From: Chloroflexota bacterium
GTDB taxonomy: Bacteria; Chloroflexota; Dehalococcoidia; Lucifugimonadales; JACPCL1
DNA length: 7,169 bases
Direction: 5' to 3'
Assembly (NCBI GenBank): GCA_016210395.1
Contig: JACQUI010000262.1
Span: 1-7,169, forward strand
Below are positions 1-5,517 of the stretch, piece after piece; the first letter of the stretch is position 1, and each line of letters opens with the position of its first letter. The notes under the pieces were generated by a model, which saw only the letters and a program-made list of their open reading frames with translations, did no database searches and was not told the origin of the DNA. Both the position numbers and the translations under genes were made by a program.

Positions 1-109
1 CCGTCATGGCTCAGAATGACAGTGGCGTTTGCCACACCACAAAACAAAGGCTCATTGGTTCACAGGCTCTCAGCGGAATCACTCATGTTGGCGGCCAGCA
101 CCAGGGATA

Positions 110-132
110 TGAAAAAGCTCTGCGCTTTTTCA
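110..132. repeat. Perfect 9-bp stem hairpin with A and T tracts
   Basis: TGAAAAAGC (110-118) pairs with GCTTTTTCA (124-132) around a 5-nt loop. The A tract on one side and T tract on the other could make a weak terminator in either direction, for example for a gene left of the window. The GC core is only two pairs, so this could also be incidental. Confidence 0.35.
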
Positions 133-166
133 GCGAGCAGACCTCGATTCTCCCACCCGCCCACCC

Positions 167-191
167 TAGGGCGAGGCAGTGCCTCGCCCTA
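167..191. repeat. Perfect 12-bp palindrome, 1-nt centre
   Basis: TAGGGCGAGGCA (167-178) is the exact reverse complement of TGCCTCGCCCTA (180-191), with one G between. It has no flanking T tract and no adjacent gene end, so a terminator is unlikely. A dispersed REP-like extragenic palindrome is the better reading, but no second copy lies in the window. Confidence 0.6.
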
Positions 192-290
192 CAGGGACTC
201 CCCCAGCGGCCCCGGCAAGTGCGCAGCCCTCTGCATACCCGCAACGCACAGGCTATTTCTGTAGCAACCTCCTCGGCTACTCCCTTCCGC

Positions 291-324
291 AAAAGAAAAC
301 GCTCCGTCTCTTGGAGAGGGAGCG
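291..324 (-). terminator. Intrinsic terminator of the DUF151 gene
   Basis: On the minus strand CGCTCC and GGAGCG (324-319 and 305-300) form the base of a stem. It continues through CTCT/AGAG with a TGG-type loop and a 2-nt bulge. The hairpin is followed directly by TTTTCTTTT (298-291 region). It begins about 20 nt past the DUF151 stop codon at 344-346, the expected place for Rho-independent termination. Confidence 0.8.
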
Positions 325-343
325 CTTTGGGGAATTGTTCTAC

Positions 344-898
344 CTATGTGCCTTGGCTCTGGCCCTTGCCGAGGTCTTCCAGGTCCAGCGTTTTGATAAA
401 GTCGGTGAAGGCGGACATCCGCTTCAGGTCTTCCTCCTTCACTTCCTTCGATTGCTCTTCCCCTGCCCGCTCGTCGGGGACCACCGGCCTGCCCGCTTCG
501 TCCAGGGTAATGCCCGCCTTCTCCAGCACCGAGTCCTCCACGTAGATGGGCACCTGGGCGCGCACCGCCAGAGCGATGGCGTCGCTGGGGCGGGAGTCAA
601 TCTCAATGGTGCCGCCGTTCACTTGCAACCCCAGCTTGGCGTAGAAGGTATCGTTCTGCAGGTCGCTGACGACAATGTGCAACAGGCGGGCATTGAGCGC
701 GGCGATAACGGACCCCAGCAGGTCATGCGTCAGGGGCCTGGGCACAGCTATGCCTTGCAGCTTCACCGCAATGGCGTCCGCCTCCGCAGGCCCGATCCAG
801 ATGGGCAAGTAGCGGTCAGAGCCCTTGTCTTTGAGGATGACAACGCGCTGATAGTTCTGCAGGCTAACCCGGATGCTATCAATGACCACTTCTTGCAT
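344..898 (-). CDS. Bifunctional nuclease family protein (BFN/DUF151)
   Basis: This is a 184-residue protein of the BFN (DUF151) family, whose plant members are reported to have DNase and RNase activity; the bacterial role is poorly defined. The family core spans about residues 1-130. It includes YLPIWIGPAEADAIAVKL (30-47), PRPLTHDLL (53-61), DTFYAKL (83-89) and SRPSDAIALAVR (102-113) followed by PIYVED. A charged linker then leads to a C-terminal segment MSAFTDFIKTLDLEDLGK, a usual ending in this family. The frame stays open to 1072, but I chose the ATG at 898. The family N-terminus (MQEVVIDSIRV) begins there, GGGGG lies 7 nt upstream, and a strong promoter places transcription start near 958, inside the longer version. 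It is probably cytoplasmic and monocistronic, divergent from the histidine kinase. Family assignment is firm; the biochemical function is inferred. Confidence 0.92.
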   Translation of the reverse strand: MQEVVIDSIRVSLQNYQRVVILKDKGSDRYLPIWIGPAEADAIAVKLQGIAVPRPLTHDLLGSVIAALNARLLHIVVSDLQNDTFYAKLGLQVNGGTIEIDSRPSDAIALAVRAQVPIYVEDSVLEKAGITLDEAGRPVVPDERAGEEQSKEVKEEDLKRMSAFTDFIKTLDLEDLGKGQSQGT

Positions 899-964
899 AC
901 GTTCGCCCCCGCGCTTCGACGGCTCGACCCGCAAGCCGAAAGGAAAGGAAGGAAGGTGCTTCCC

Positions 965-994
965 ATTATGGTGCGCTTGCACTTGGAGTGTCAA
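965..994 (-). promoter_or_regulatory. Sigma-70 type promoter for the DUF151 gene
   Basis: On the minus strand a perfect TTGACA (994-989) is separated by 18 nt from CATAAT (970-965). Transcription would begin near 958 and give a leader of about 60 nt before the ATG at 898. The site excludes the longer reading frame that opens at 1072. Confidence 0.75.
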
Positions 995-1124
995 CAAATA
1001 GTGGACGGCCTCCCTTATTGCCGTCATTTGCCTGAGACACGTCCAGAACCTGGCCGTCGCTATTGCCCTCAAACCTTATGCAATGATCATCTGCCCACAG
1101 GATGTCGCGCGCAGGCTCCCTTCG

Positions 1125-1130
1125 TATACT
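1125..1130 (+). promoter_or_regulatory. Possible -10 element for the histidine kinase
   Basis: TATACT lies about 70 nt before the kinase ATG and is the best -10 match in the divergent intergenic region (899-1198). No good -35 hexamer sits 16-18 nt upstream, so it would be a weak or activator-dependent promoter. Apart from this and the DUF151 promoter, I see nothing in the 300-nt gap. Confidence 0.35.
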
Positions 1131-1198
1131 CTAGGCAAGATTTCGAGAATGGGCGAGTCTGCCCAATCCGACCTTGTGCACCTGCATTCCTTCCTAGC

Positions 1199-3229
1199 AT
1201 GAGCGCGAACCCCACCAACATGACCGGGCAGCCCGCCGCGGAAAGCGCCCAATTGGGCCGCCGCGTCCTCTCTTTGCCATTCCCCTGGCTATCGGACCTC
1301 TCCATACGACAGACCATTCAGGCGTTTGTCCTGCTCCTGGTCCTCCTGGGCATCTTCTCCCTAGGCTTTTCTCTCTGGACCTCCCGCCAGCAGACCGATG
1401 ACGCCTTGCTGGTGAACCTGACGGGGCGGCAGAGAATGCTGACCCAGCGCACTGTAACGCTGGCAACCATGGCCATCGCCACCGGCCAGCACTCCCTCTA
1501 CGAAGAGCGTATGCATGACACCGCCGTCCAGTTTGAGATGGCCCTAGACGCCTTGCAGTACGGCGGAAAGCTCTTCATAGGGAACGCCGAGTACGACCTT
1601 CCACGGCCATCGGACCCCGCCTTTTTGGAAACGCTTGAAGCCGTTCGCCAGGCGTGGGAGCAGATGCACCCTGCCCTGCACCAGGCGCTAGACAGCCCCC
1701 CTGGATCGCAGCTCCAGTACCTGGCGCAGGTCGAGAGGATCGCCGCGGACGTGGCAGCGAAGACCGACGCCGCCGTCGGCGCATACCAGTCCGCCGCAGA
1801 GGCGCGCGTACGGTTCATCCAGCAATGGCTGATCGTCCTGTTCGTCGGCGGCCTGCTGATCCTGGGCGTTATGTACTGGTGGGCAGTCGTCCACCTGATG
1901 CGGCCCATCCGCAAGCTGGAGGCCGCCACCCAGCGCATGGCGGGGGGAGACATGGGACACAGCGTGGAGACCGGCACGACGGACGAGCTTGGCCGGCTGG
2001 CCAATGCCTTCGATGACATGCGGCGGCGGGTTAAGGCGCGCGCAGAGGAGGAACAGGCCATCGGGAAGCTGGCCTTCGCCCTCGTCGGCCTGGATTCGCC
2101 CGAAAAAGCGATGCACGTCGCTTCCCAGTCCGTGCGCGAGCGATTGCAGGTTGACGCCGCTCCCGTCATGCTCCTGGACAGCGACAGCCGCCACCTCGCC
2201 CCGGTCCCGCCACAGCAACAGGATGCCGGTGCGATGGCAGCGGTTTCCCTGGTATGTCCGGTGGGACGCTGCCCCGCCACAACCAGTCTCTTCACCCGCG
2301 ACTGTCCGCTTGCCAGGCAACAAGGCGGGGCCGCCAGCAGCATGGCAGCGCGCCTGAAGGTGGGCGACCGCATGCTGGGGGTGCTTTGCGCCTGGTCCGC
2401 GCAGCCGCGCCGATGGAGCCTTGACGAGGAGCGCTACTTGAGCCGCGCCGCCGGCGAGGCGGCTGCCGCCCTGGCCAGCGCCGAGCTCCACCACGTGGCC
2501 CTGGAAAAGCTGGAGCTTGAGGCGCAGATGTTGCGCCAAGCCACAAAGGCAAAGGACGAGGCTCTCTCCATCGCTTCACACGAGCTCCGGTCGCCCATGA
2601 CCAGCATTGTGGGGTACAGCGAGCTTCTTCTTCACAGGGACTTGCCTGACGCCGAACGGCGCAGGTCGCTTCAGTACATCGCAGACGAGAGCCGGAGGCT
2701 CAGCGGCATCGCCGAGCAGCTCATCACCTACTCACGGCTCCAGGCGCCCCAGTTCACGCTGAAGCTGAACAACGAGCCCTTCCTGCTGGCAGACGTGGTC
2801 GTCCGGGCCTGTATGGCTTTCCGCGTGACCGAATCCTCCCACCAGTTTGAGGTGGACATCCCTTCCGATCTTCCAGCAGTGATGGCTGACAAGGAAAAGG
2901 GCTACCAGGTCTTGGTGAACCTGATGACCAACGCAATCAAATACAGCCCGGCCGGCAGCGTCGTGACCTTGCAGGCCCGGAGCAATCCCCAGGAGAGATG
3001 CGTTGTGGTTGCCGTACGGGACCAGGGGATCGGCATATCCCAGGAGGACCAGGCGCGCCTCTTCACGTCCTTCCAGCGTATTGCCCGGCCGGAGACCCAG
3101 GGCGTGGAAGGCACCGGGCTTGGCCTCTACATAGCAAAGCGGCTGGTGGAGGGCATGGGAGGGCGCATCTGGGTGGAAAGCGAGCTAAACAAAGGCTCCA
3201 CCTTCTTCTTCAGCCTTCCCGTGGCATAG
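1199..3229 (+). CDS. Membrane sensor histidine kinase (PilJ/NarX-like sensor, HAMP, GAF-like)
   Basis: This 676-residue sensor kinase would autophosphorylate and pass phosphate to a response regulator. A membrane helix at about 39-60 is followed by an extracytoplasmic region opening with LVNLTGRQRMLTQR (71-84), the signature of the PilJ N-terminal/NarX-type four-helix sensor. A second helix (about 209-232) leads to a HAMP domain (about 233-285). A GAF-like module (about 286-425) carries cysteines C353, C358 and C369. The H box SHELRSP puts the phosphorylated histidine at 461. The ATPase shows the N box (NLMTNAIKYS, 574-583), G1 (DQGIGIS, 608-614), F box (LFTSF) and G2 (GTGLGL, 638-643), so all catalytic motifs are intact. 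The start is the first ATG fitting the domain layout; there is no clear Shine-Dalgarno, and ATG 1220 is an alternative. No response regulator is adjacent, so this is an orphan kinase. The ligand is unknown; nitrate or nitrite is only suggested by the NarX analogy. Confidence 0.9.
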   Translation: MSANPTNMTGQPAAESAQLGRRVLSLPFPWLSDLSIRQTIQAFVLLLVLLGIFSLGFSLWTSRQQTDDALLVNLTGRQRMLTQRTVTLATMAIATGQHSLYEERMHDTAVQFEMALDALQYGGKLFIGNAEYDLPRPSDPAFLETLEAVRQAWEQMHPALHQALDSPPGSQLQYLAQVERIAADVAAKTDAAVGAYQSAAEARVRFIQQWLIVLFVGGLLILGVMYWWAVVHLMRPIRKLEAATQRMAGGDMGHSVETGTTDELGRLANAFDDMRRRVKARAEEEQAIGKLAFALVGLDSPEKAMHVASQSVRERLQVDAAPVMLLDSDSRHLAPVPPQQQDAGAMAAVSLVCPVGRCPATTSLFTRDCPLARQQGGAASSMAARLKVGDRMLGVLCAWSAQPRRWSLDEERYLSRAAGEAAAALASAELHHVALEKLELEAQMLRQATKAKDEALSIASHELRSPMTSIVGYSELLLHRDLPDAERRRSLQYIADESRRLSGIAEQLITYSRLQAPQFTLKLNNEPFLLADVVVRACMAFRVTESSHQFEVDIPSDLPAVMADKEKGYQVLVNLMTNAIKYSPAGSVVTLQARSNPQERCVVVAVRDQGIGISQEDQARLFTSFQRIARPETQGVEGTGLGLYIAKRLVEGMGGRIWVESELNKGSTFFFSLPVA

Positions 3230-3257
3230 CCCGCAGCCTGTTCCTGCCGGGAGATCC

Positions 3258-3764
3258 CTACACGTACCTGGCCACCGCCATGGTCACCACTGCGATGACG
3301 CTCATAGCCAGGATCACATTGGTCAGCAGTCCGGCCCGCTTCTGCAGCGCCTGCATTCGCCCGGCCTCTTCGCCTGTGGGCGGGCGTCCTTGAATCGCCG
3401 CGCCCGCCGCCTGGAGCTGGGCCATCGTCTTGCTCATAAAGAAGCTGCCGGCAATCGTTCCCGCCACAGTCGCAACAAATCCCGCTGTGATCGCCCAACC
3501 CCAACCGGTCGTCCAGAGCTGGCCCAGGACGCTGGAGCGGAGCGCCAGCACCAGCGCCAGGCCCGATGCGATCACCACCATTGCCATGATCCCCTGCAGG
3601 GGTGTCATCACCGGCCCCAGCGCTCCCATCACCTGGCCTCGCACGGGTGGCGCAACCAGGCGGAGCCTCGGCCCCAGCACCAGCGCCACGAAGATCGTGT
3701 TCCCTACCATGACGACGCCGGACAGGATGTGGGCGATCCGCAGAAGAGCAATGAGCAGGTCCAC
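3258..3764 (-). CDS. Four-helix membrane protein, CopD/DUF2269-like
   Basis: This is a 168-residue hydrophobic protein with four predicted membrane segments, at about 3-31, 54-77, 88-112 and 145-165. The first holds RIAHILSGVVMVGNTIF, with H12 in the R-x-x-H-x(7)-V-G pattern shared by CopD, DUF2269 and similar small membrane families. A cytosolic or external loop at about 113-144 is charged and contains PPTGEEAGR. The GTG at 3764 is chosen over an upstream ATG at 3842 because GGAGG lies exactly 5 nt before it. A TTGACT/TACAAT promoter also starts transcription near 3787. It converges on the histidine kinase with only 28 nt between the stops, and it is divergent from the glycerate kinase. No signal peptide or enzyme motif is visible. 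Heme or copper handling is only suggested by distant likeness, so function stays open. Confidence 0.8.
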   Translation of the reverse strand: MDLLIALLRIAHILSGVVMVGNTIFVALVLGPRLRLVAPPVRGQVMGALGPVMTPLQGIMAMVVIASGLALVLALRSSVLGQLWTTGWGWAITAGFVATVAGTIAGSFFMSKTMAQLQAAGAAIQGRPPTGEEAGRMQALQKRAGLLTNVILAMSVIAVVTMAVARYV

Positions 3765-3769
3765 TTGTA

Positions 3770-3774
3770 CCTCC
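3770..3774 (-). promoter_or_regulatory. Shine-Dalgarno deciding the GTG start at 3764
   Basis: GGAGG is followed by TACAA and then GTG. This strong site, 5 nt from the codon, fixes the start of the membrane protein and removes the 26-residue non-conserved extension of the longer frame. Confidence 0.85.
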
Positions 3775-3793
3775 GCACGATGGCATGCAGGGG

Positions 3794-3821
3794 ATTGTAG
3801 CAGCGAAGCAGCGGGAGTCAA
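3794..3821 (-). promoter_or_regulatory. Sigma-70 type promoter for the CopD-like gene
   Basis: On the minus strand TTGACT (3821-3816) and TACAAT (3799-3794) are 16 nt apart. Transcription would begin near 3787, leaving a leader of roughly 23 nt that includes the GGAGG site. Confidence 0.65.
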
Positions 3822-3882
3822 GCAGACGAACAAGCAGCCCATATCAGGGAAGCCTCCTTCCCACGTCGGGCCGCGCCATCCC

Positions 3883-3888
3883 TATAAT
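3883..3888 (+). promoter_or_regulatory. Consensus -10 box giving a probably leaderless kinase mRNA
   Basis: A perfect TATAAT ends 6 nt before the glycerate kinase ATG (3895), so transcription should begin at or within a base or two of the start codon. The -35 is weak (TTCCCA, 3858-3863, 19-nt spacing). No Shine-Dalgarno precedes the ATG, which fits leaderless translation. Confidence 0.6.
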
Positions 3889-3894
3889 ACCCGC

Positions 3895-5097
3895 ATGCGC
3901 ATCGTCATCTGCCCCCAGGCCTTCAAGGGCGGGCTGCGCGGCATGGAAGCAGCCCGCGCCATCGCCACAGGCCTCCGCCGCGTCTTCCCTTCCGCTGAGT
4001 TCGTCCTGCTGCCCGTGGCCGACGGCGGCGACGGCACGCTGGAGGCTCTGGTCCCCGCCGTCCTTTTCCCCACCACCCTTCCTTCCCCCCTTGCGGGGGA
4101 AGGTCAGGATGGGGGTCTCCACGCCACCTCCGTCACCGGCCCGCTTGGCGAGCCTGTGCAGGCCCCCTGGGGCGTCATGGCCGGCGGCAGCACCGCCGTC
4201 ATAGAGCTGGCGCGGGCATCGGGCCTGGCCCTCCTGCCGCCGGAGCGCCGCGATCCGCTGCGGGCGACGACCTTCGGCACGGGCCAGCTCATCCTGACGG
4301 CGCTGGACGCAGGCTACAGGCGTATCATCGTGGGACTGGGTGGGAGCGCCACCAACGACGGCGGCGAGGGCATCGCCCGCGCCCTGGGCGCGCGGTTCCT
4401 GGACGCCGCTGGGCTGGATTTGCCTCCCGGCGGCGCGGCTCTGGCGCGCCTGGCCCGCATTGACCTCTCACGCCTCGACCCCCGCGTGAAGGAGATCCGC
4501 ATCCTTGCCGCAACCGACGTCGCGAACCCGCTGTGCGGGCCGGAAGGCGCCTCGGAGACCTATGGCCCGCAGAAGGGCGCGACACCGGACATGGTGCGGG
4601 CGCTGGACGCCGCCCTCAGGCGGTTCGGGGAGGTCATCGAAGAGGAACTTGGGGTGGACGTGCTGACGCGGCCGCGCATGGGGGCGGCGGGCGGCGCGGG
4701 GGCGGGCCTCTTTGCCTTGCTGGGCGCTGAGATCGGCTCAGGGGCAGACATCGTGTGCGACGCCCTGGGCGTGGACGCGGCCCTGGAGGGCGCGGCGCTG
4801 GCGGTGGTTGGCGAGGGACGCCTGGACTGGCAGACAGCCTATGACAAAGCGCCCATTGCAGTTGCAAGGCGAGCGCGGGCAAAGGGCGTGCCAGTGATAG
4901 CCGTCGCGGGGTCGCTGGGGCCCGGGTACGAAGCGCTGCTGGGCCAGGGGATCGCCCTGGCCGAAGCCGCGACGCCCGCAGGCATGCCTCTGGCCGAGGC
5001 GATGGCGCGCGCTGCCGAGCTTGTGGCAGATGCAGCGGAGCGAGCGGGAAGGCAGGCTGCCACGCTGTTTAGCCTGACGGTTGCGCCCCTATCCTAG
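3895..5097 (+). CDS. Glycerate kinase (GarK/GlxK family) with an in-frame repeat insertion
   Basis: This 400-residue enzyme phosphorylates D-glycerate with ATP, feeding glycerate from serine, glyoxylate or sugar-acid metabolism into glycolysis. Family motifs run in order: AFKGG (9-13), PVADGGDGTLEAL (40-52), TGPLGEPV (81-88), IVGLGGSATNDGGEG (145-159), MGAAGGAGAGL (262-272), SGADIV (282-287) and VGEGRLDWQT (305-314) followed by KAP. The ATG at 3895 is set by the family start (MRIVICPQAFKGG) and the TATAAT just upstream. Residues about 54-72, including LPSPLAGEGQD, have no counterpart in my recollection of the family, where EALV is followed within about a dozen residues by TGPLG. The extra stretch is about 15 residues and coincides with a DNA palindrome, so it looks like an inserted repeat that kept the frame. 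All core motifs survive on both sides, so activity is plausible. Whether the product is 2- or 3-phosphoglycerate cannot be settled from sequence. The gene converges on tatA. Confidence 0.93.
   Translation: MRIVICPQAFKGGLRGMEAARAIATGLRRVFPSAEFVLLPVADGGDGTLEALVPAVLFPTTLPSPLAGEGQDGGLHATSVTGPLGEPVQAPWGVMAGGSTAVIELARASGLALLPPERRDPLRATTFGTGQLILTALDAGYRRIIVGLGGSATNDGGEGIARALGARFLDAAGLDLPPGGAALARLARIDLSRLDPRVKEIRILAATDVANPLCGPEGASETYGPQKGATPDMVRALDAALRRFGEVIEEELGVDVLTRPRMGAAGGAGAGLFALLGAEIGSGADIVCDALGVDAALEGAALAVVGEGRLDWQTAYDKAPIAVARRARAKGVPVIAVAGSLGPGYEALLGQGIALAEAATPAGMPLAEAMARAAELVADAAERAGRQAATLFSLTVAPLS
4081..4115. repeat. Palindromic repeat copy A inside the glycerate kinase gene
   Basis: CCTTCCCCC (4081-4089) and GGGGGAAGG (4095-4103) form a perfect 9-bp stem with a 5-nt loop. 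Read on the minus strand, 4115-4088 matches 5086-5113 at 25 of 28 positions, with three transitions. In the gene's frame it encodes LPSPLAGEGQDGG. Flanking C-rich and G-rich sequence (about 4068-4080 and 4104-4115) may belong to the same element. Confidence 0.8.
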
Positions 5098-5149
5098 CCT
5101 TCCCCCGCAAGGGAAAGGGATTCCCACCTTCCTCCCCCCGAGGGGGGGA
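5086..5149. repeat. Palindromic repeat copy B with two hairpins between convergent genes
   Basis: The first 28 nt (5086-5113) match copy A inside the glycerate kinase, in inverted orientation. A hairpin of CCTTCCC with GGGAAAGG (one bulged A) is followed by a second one at 5133-5149, TCCCCCC with GGGGGGA. The repeat overlaps the last four glycerate kinase codons and fills the gap to tatA. The hairpins may block read-through from both convergent genes, but no T tract follows them. Confidence 0.7.
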
Positions 5150-5164
5150 CCGAGGTAGAGCCCG

Positions 5165-5368
5165 CTACGCCTTGGACTTGGGCGTGGCGCCATTTGGAGA
5201 GGGCGCAGCCTTCTTCGACTCCTCCTCCTCACCCGAAGCGCCTTTGCGGAACTCGCGGATGCCCTTGCCCAGGGCGCTGCCCACATGAGACAGCTTGCCT
5301 GCGCCGAAGATCACCAGAACGATGACCAGGATAATGATCAGCTCCATAGGGCCGAAGCGGAATGGCAT
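5165..5368 (-). CDS. tatA: Sec-independent translocase protein TatA/TatE
   Basis: This 67-residue subunit of the twin-arginine translocase helps form the membrane passage for folded proteins. A short N-terminal extension MPFRFGP precedes the single membrane helix (about 9-21, MELIIILVIVLVIF). The glycine hinge FGAGKL (21-26) comes next, then an amphipathic helix (about 28-42, ending GKGIREF), then a polar acidic and lysine-rich tail. The position after KL is serine, where proline is usual (KLPELG in many homologues). The ATG at 5368 is chosen because AAGGA lies 7 nt upstream; ATG 5347, starting MELIII, is an alternative without such a site. It has its own -10 element about 110 nt upstream and lies downstream of the HPRT fusion on the same strand. 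No tatC or tatB is present here, so those partners must be elsewhere. Confidence 0.93.
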   Translation of the reverse strand: MPFRFGPMELIIILVIVLVIFGAGKLSHVGSALGKGIREFRKGASGEEEESKKAAPSPNGATPKSKA

Positions 5369-5375
5369 ATCTGTT

Positions 5376-5380
5376 TCCTT
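5376..5380 (-). promoter_or_regulatory. Shine-Dalgarno for tatA
   Basis: AAGGA within GAAAGGAAACAGAT lies 7 nt before the ATG at 5368. It supports that start over the internal ATG seven codons later. Confidence 0.75.
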
Positions 5381-5476
5381 TCAATGCGTGGGGACGCCCC
5401 AAACGATGCGGCCGCGCTGCGGGACCTCATTCCAGCCCTGGCGACGGCAATCGCTGACGCGTCCCCTCAGCACCTC

Positions 5477-5482
5477 ATTATA
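5477..5482 (-). promoter_or_regulatory. -10 element for tatA, abutting a hairpin
   Basis: TATAAT on the minus strand sits in the decamer GCTATAATGA, identical to the one before the HPRT fusion gene. Transcription would begin near 5470 and give a leader of about 100 nt. No good -35 is seen at normal spacing; instead a 7-bp inverted repeat (5482-5500) occupies the spacer. Confidence 0.6.
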
Positions 5483-5500
5483 GCCTGCGCCGAGCAGGCT
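5482..5500. repeat. 7-bp inverted repeat between the HPRT stop and the tatA -10
   Basis: AGCCTGC (5482-5488) and GCAGGCT (5494-5500) enclose 5 nt. It starts 17 nt past the HPRT stop codon, where a terminator stem would fall, but no T tract follows on the minus strand. It also lies where the tatA promoter spacer should be, so it could serve as an operator. The function is unproven. Confidence 0.45.
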
Positions 5501-5517
5501 CCACCAGCAGCGCCAAC

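Larger units (their letters stand above)
1..290. other. Non-coding region with palindromic repeats
   Basis: I see no credible gene here. The open frames crossing it have no family resemblance and no ribosome binding site, and they run on antisense to the DUF151 gene. The stretch holds a short sequence at the left edge (CTCAGAATGACA, 10-21) resembling the end of the repeat near 6757-6823. It also holds a hairpin at 110-132 and a perfect palindrome at 167-191. It looks like repeat-bearing intergenic DNA. Confidence 0.6.

Noticed and set aside
899..1072. 58-residue N-terminal extension of the DUF151 protein
   Set aside because: A TTGACA/CATAAT promoter lies within it, and the family N-terminus begins at the ATG at 898.
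179..1198. Upstream 340-codon extension of the histidine kinase frame
   Set aside because: It runs antisense through the whole DUF151 gene, shows no family resemblance, and is open only because of GC-rich codon bias. The kinase domains begin after the ATG at 1199.
1498..2539. Long minus-strand open frames opposite the histidine kinase
   Set aside because: They give arginine-, serine- and alanine-rich translations without motifs and overlap a kinase with intact catalytic motifs; they are GC-bias shadows.
3588..3603. CCCCTGCAGGGG palindrome inside the CopD-like gene
   Set aside because: It is a 12-bp self-complementary run within conserved coding sequence and has no related copy in the window, so it is probably chance.
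3430..3894. Extension of the glycerate kinase frame upstream of 3895
   Set aside because: It overlaps the CopD-like gene on the other strand. The TATAAT at 3883 and the family start both support 3895.
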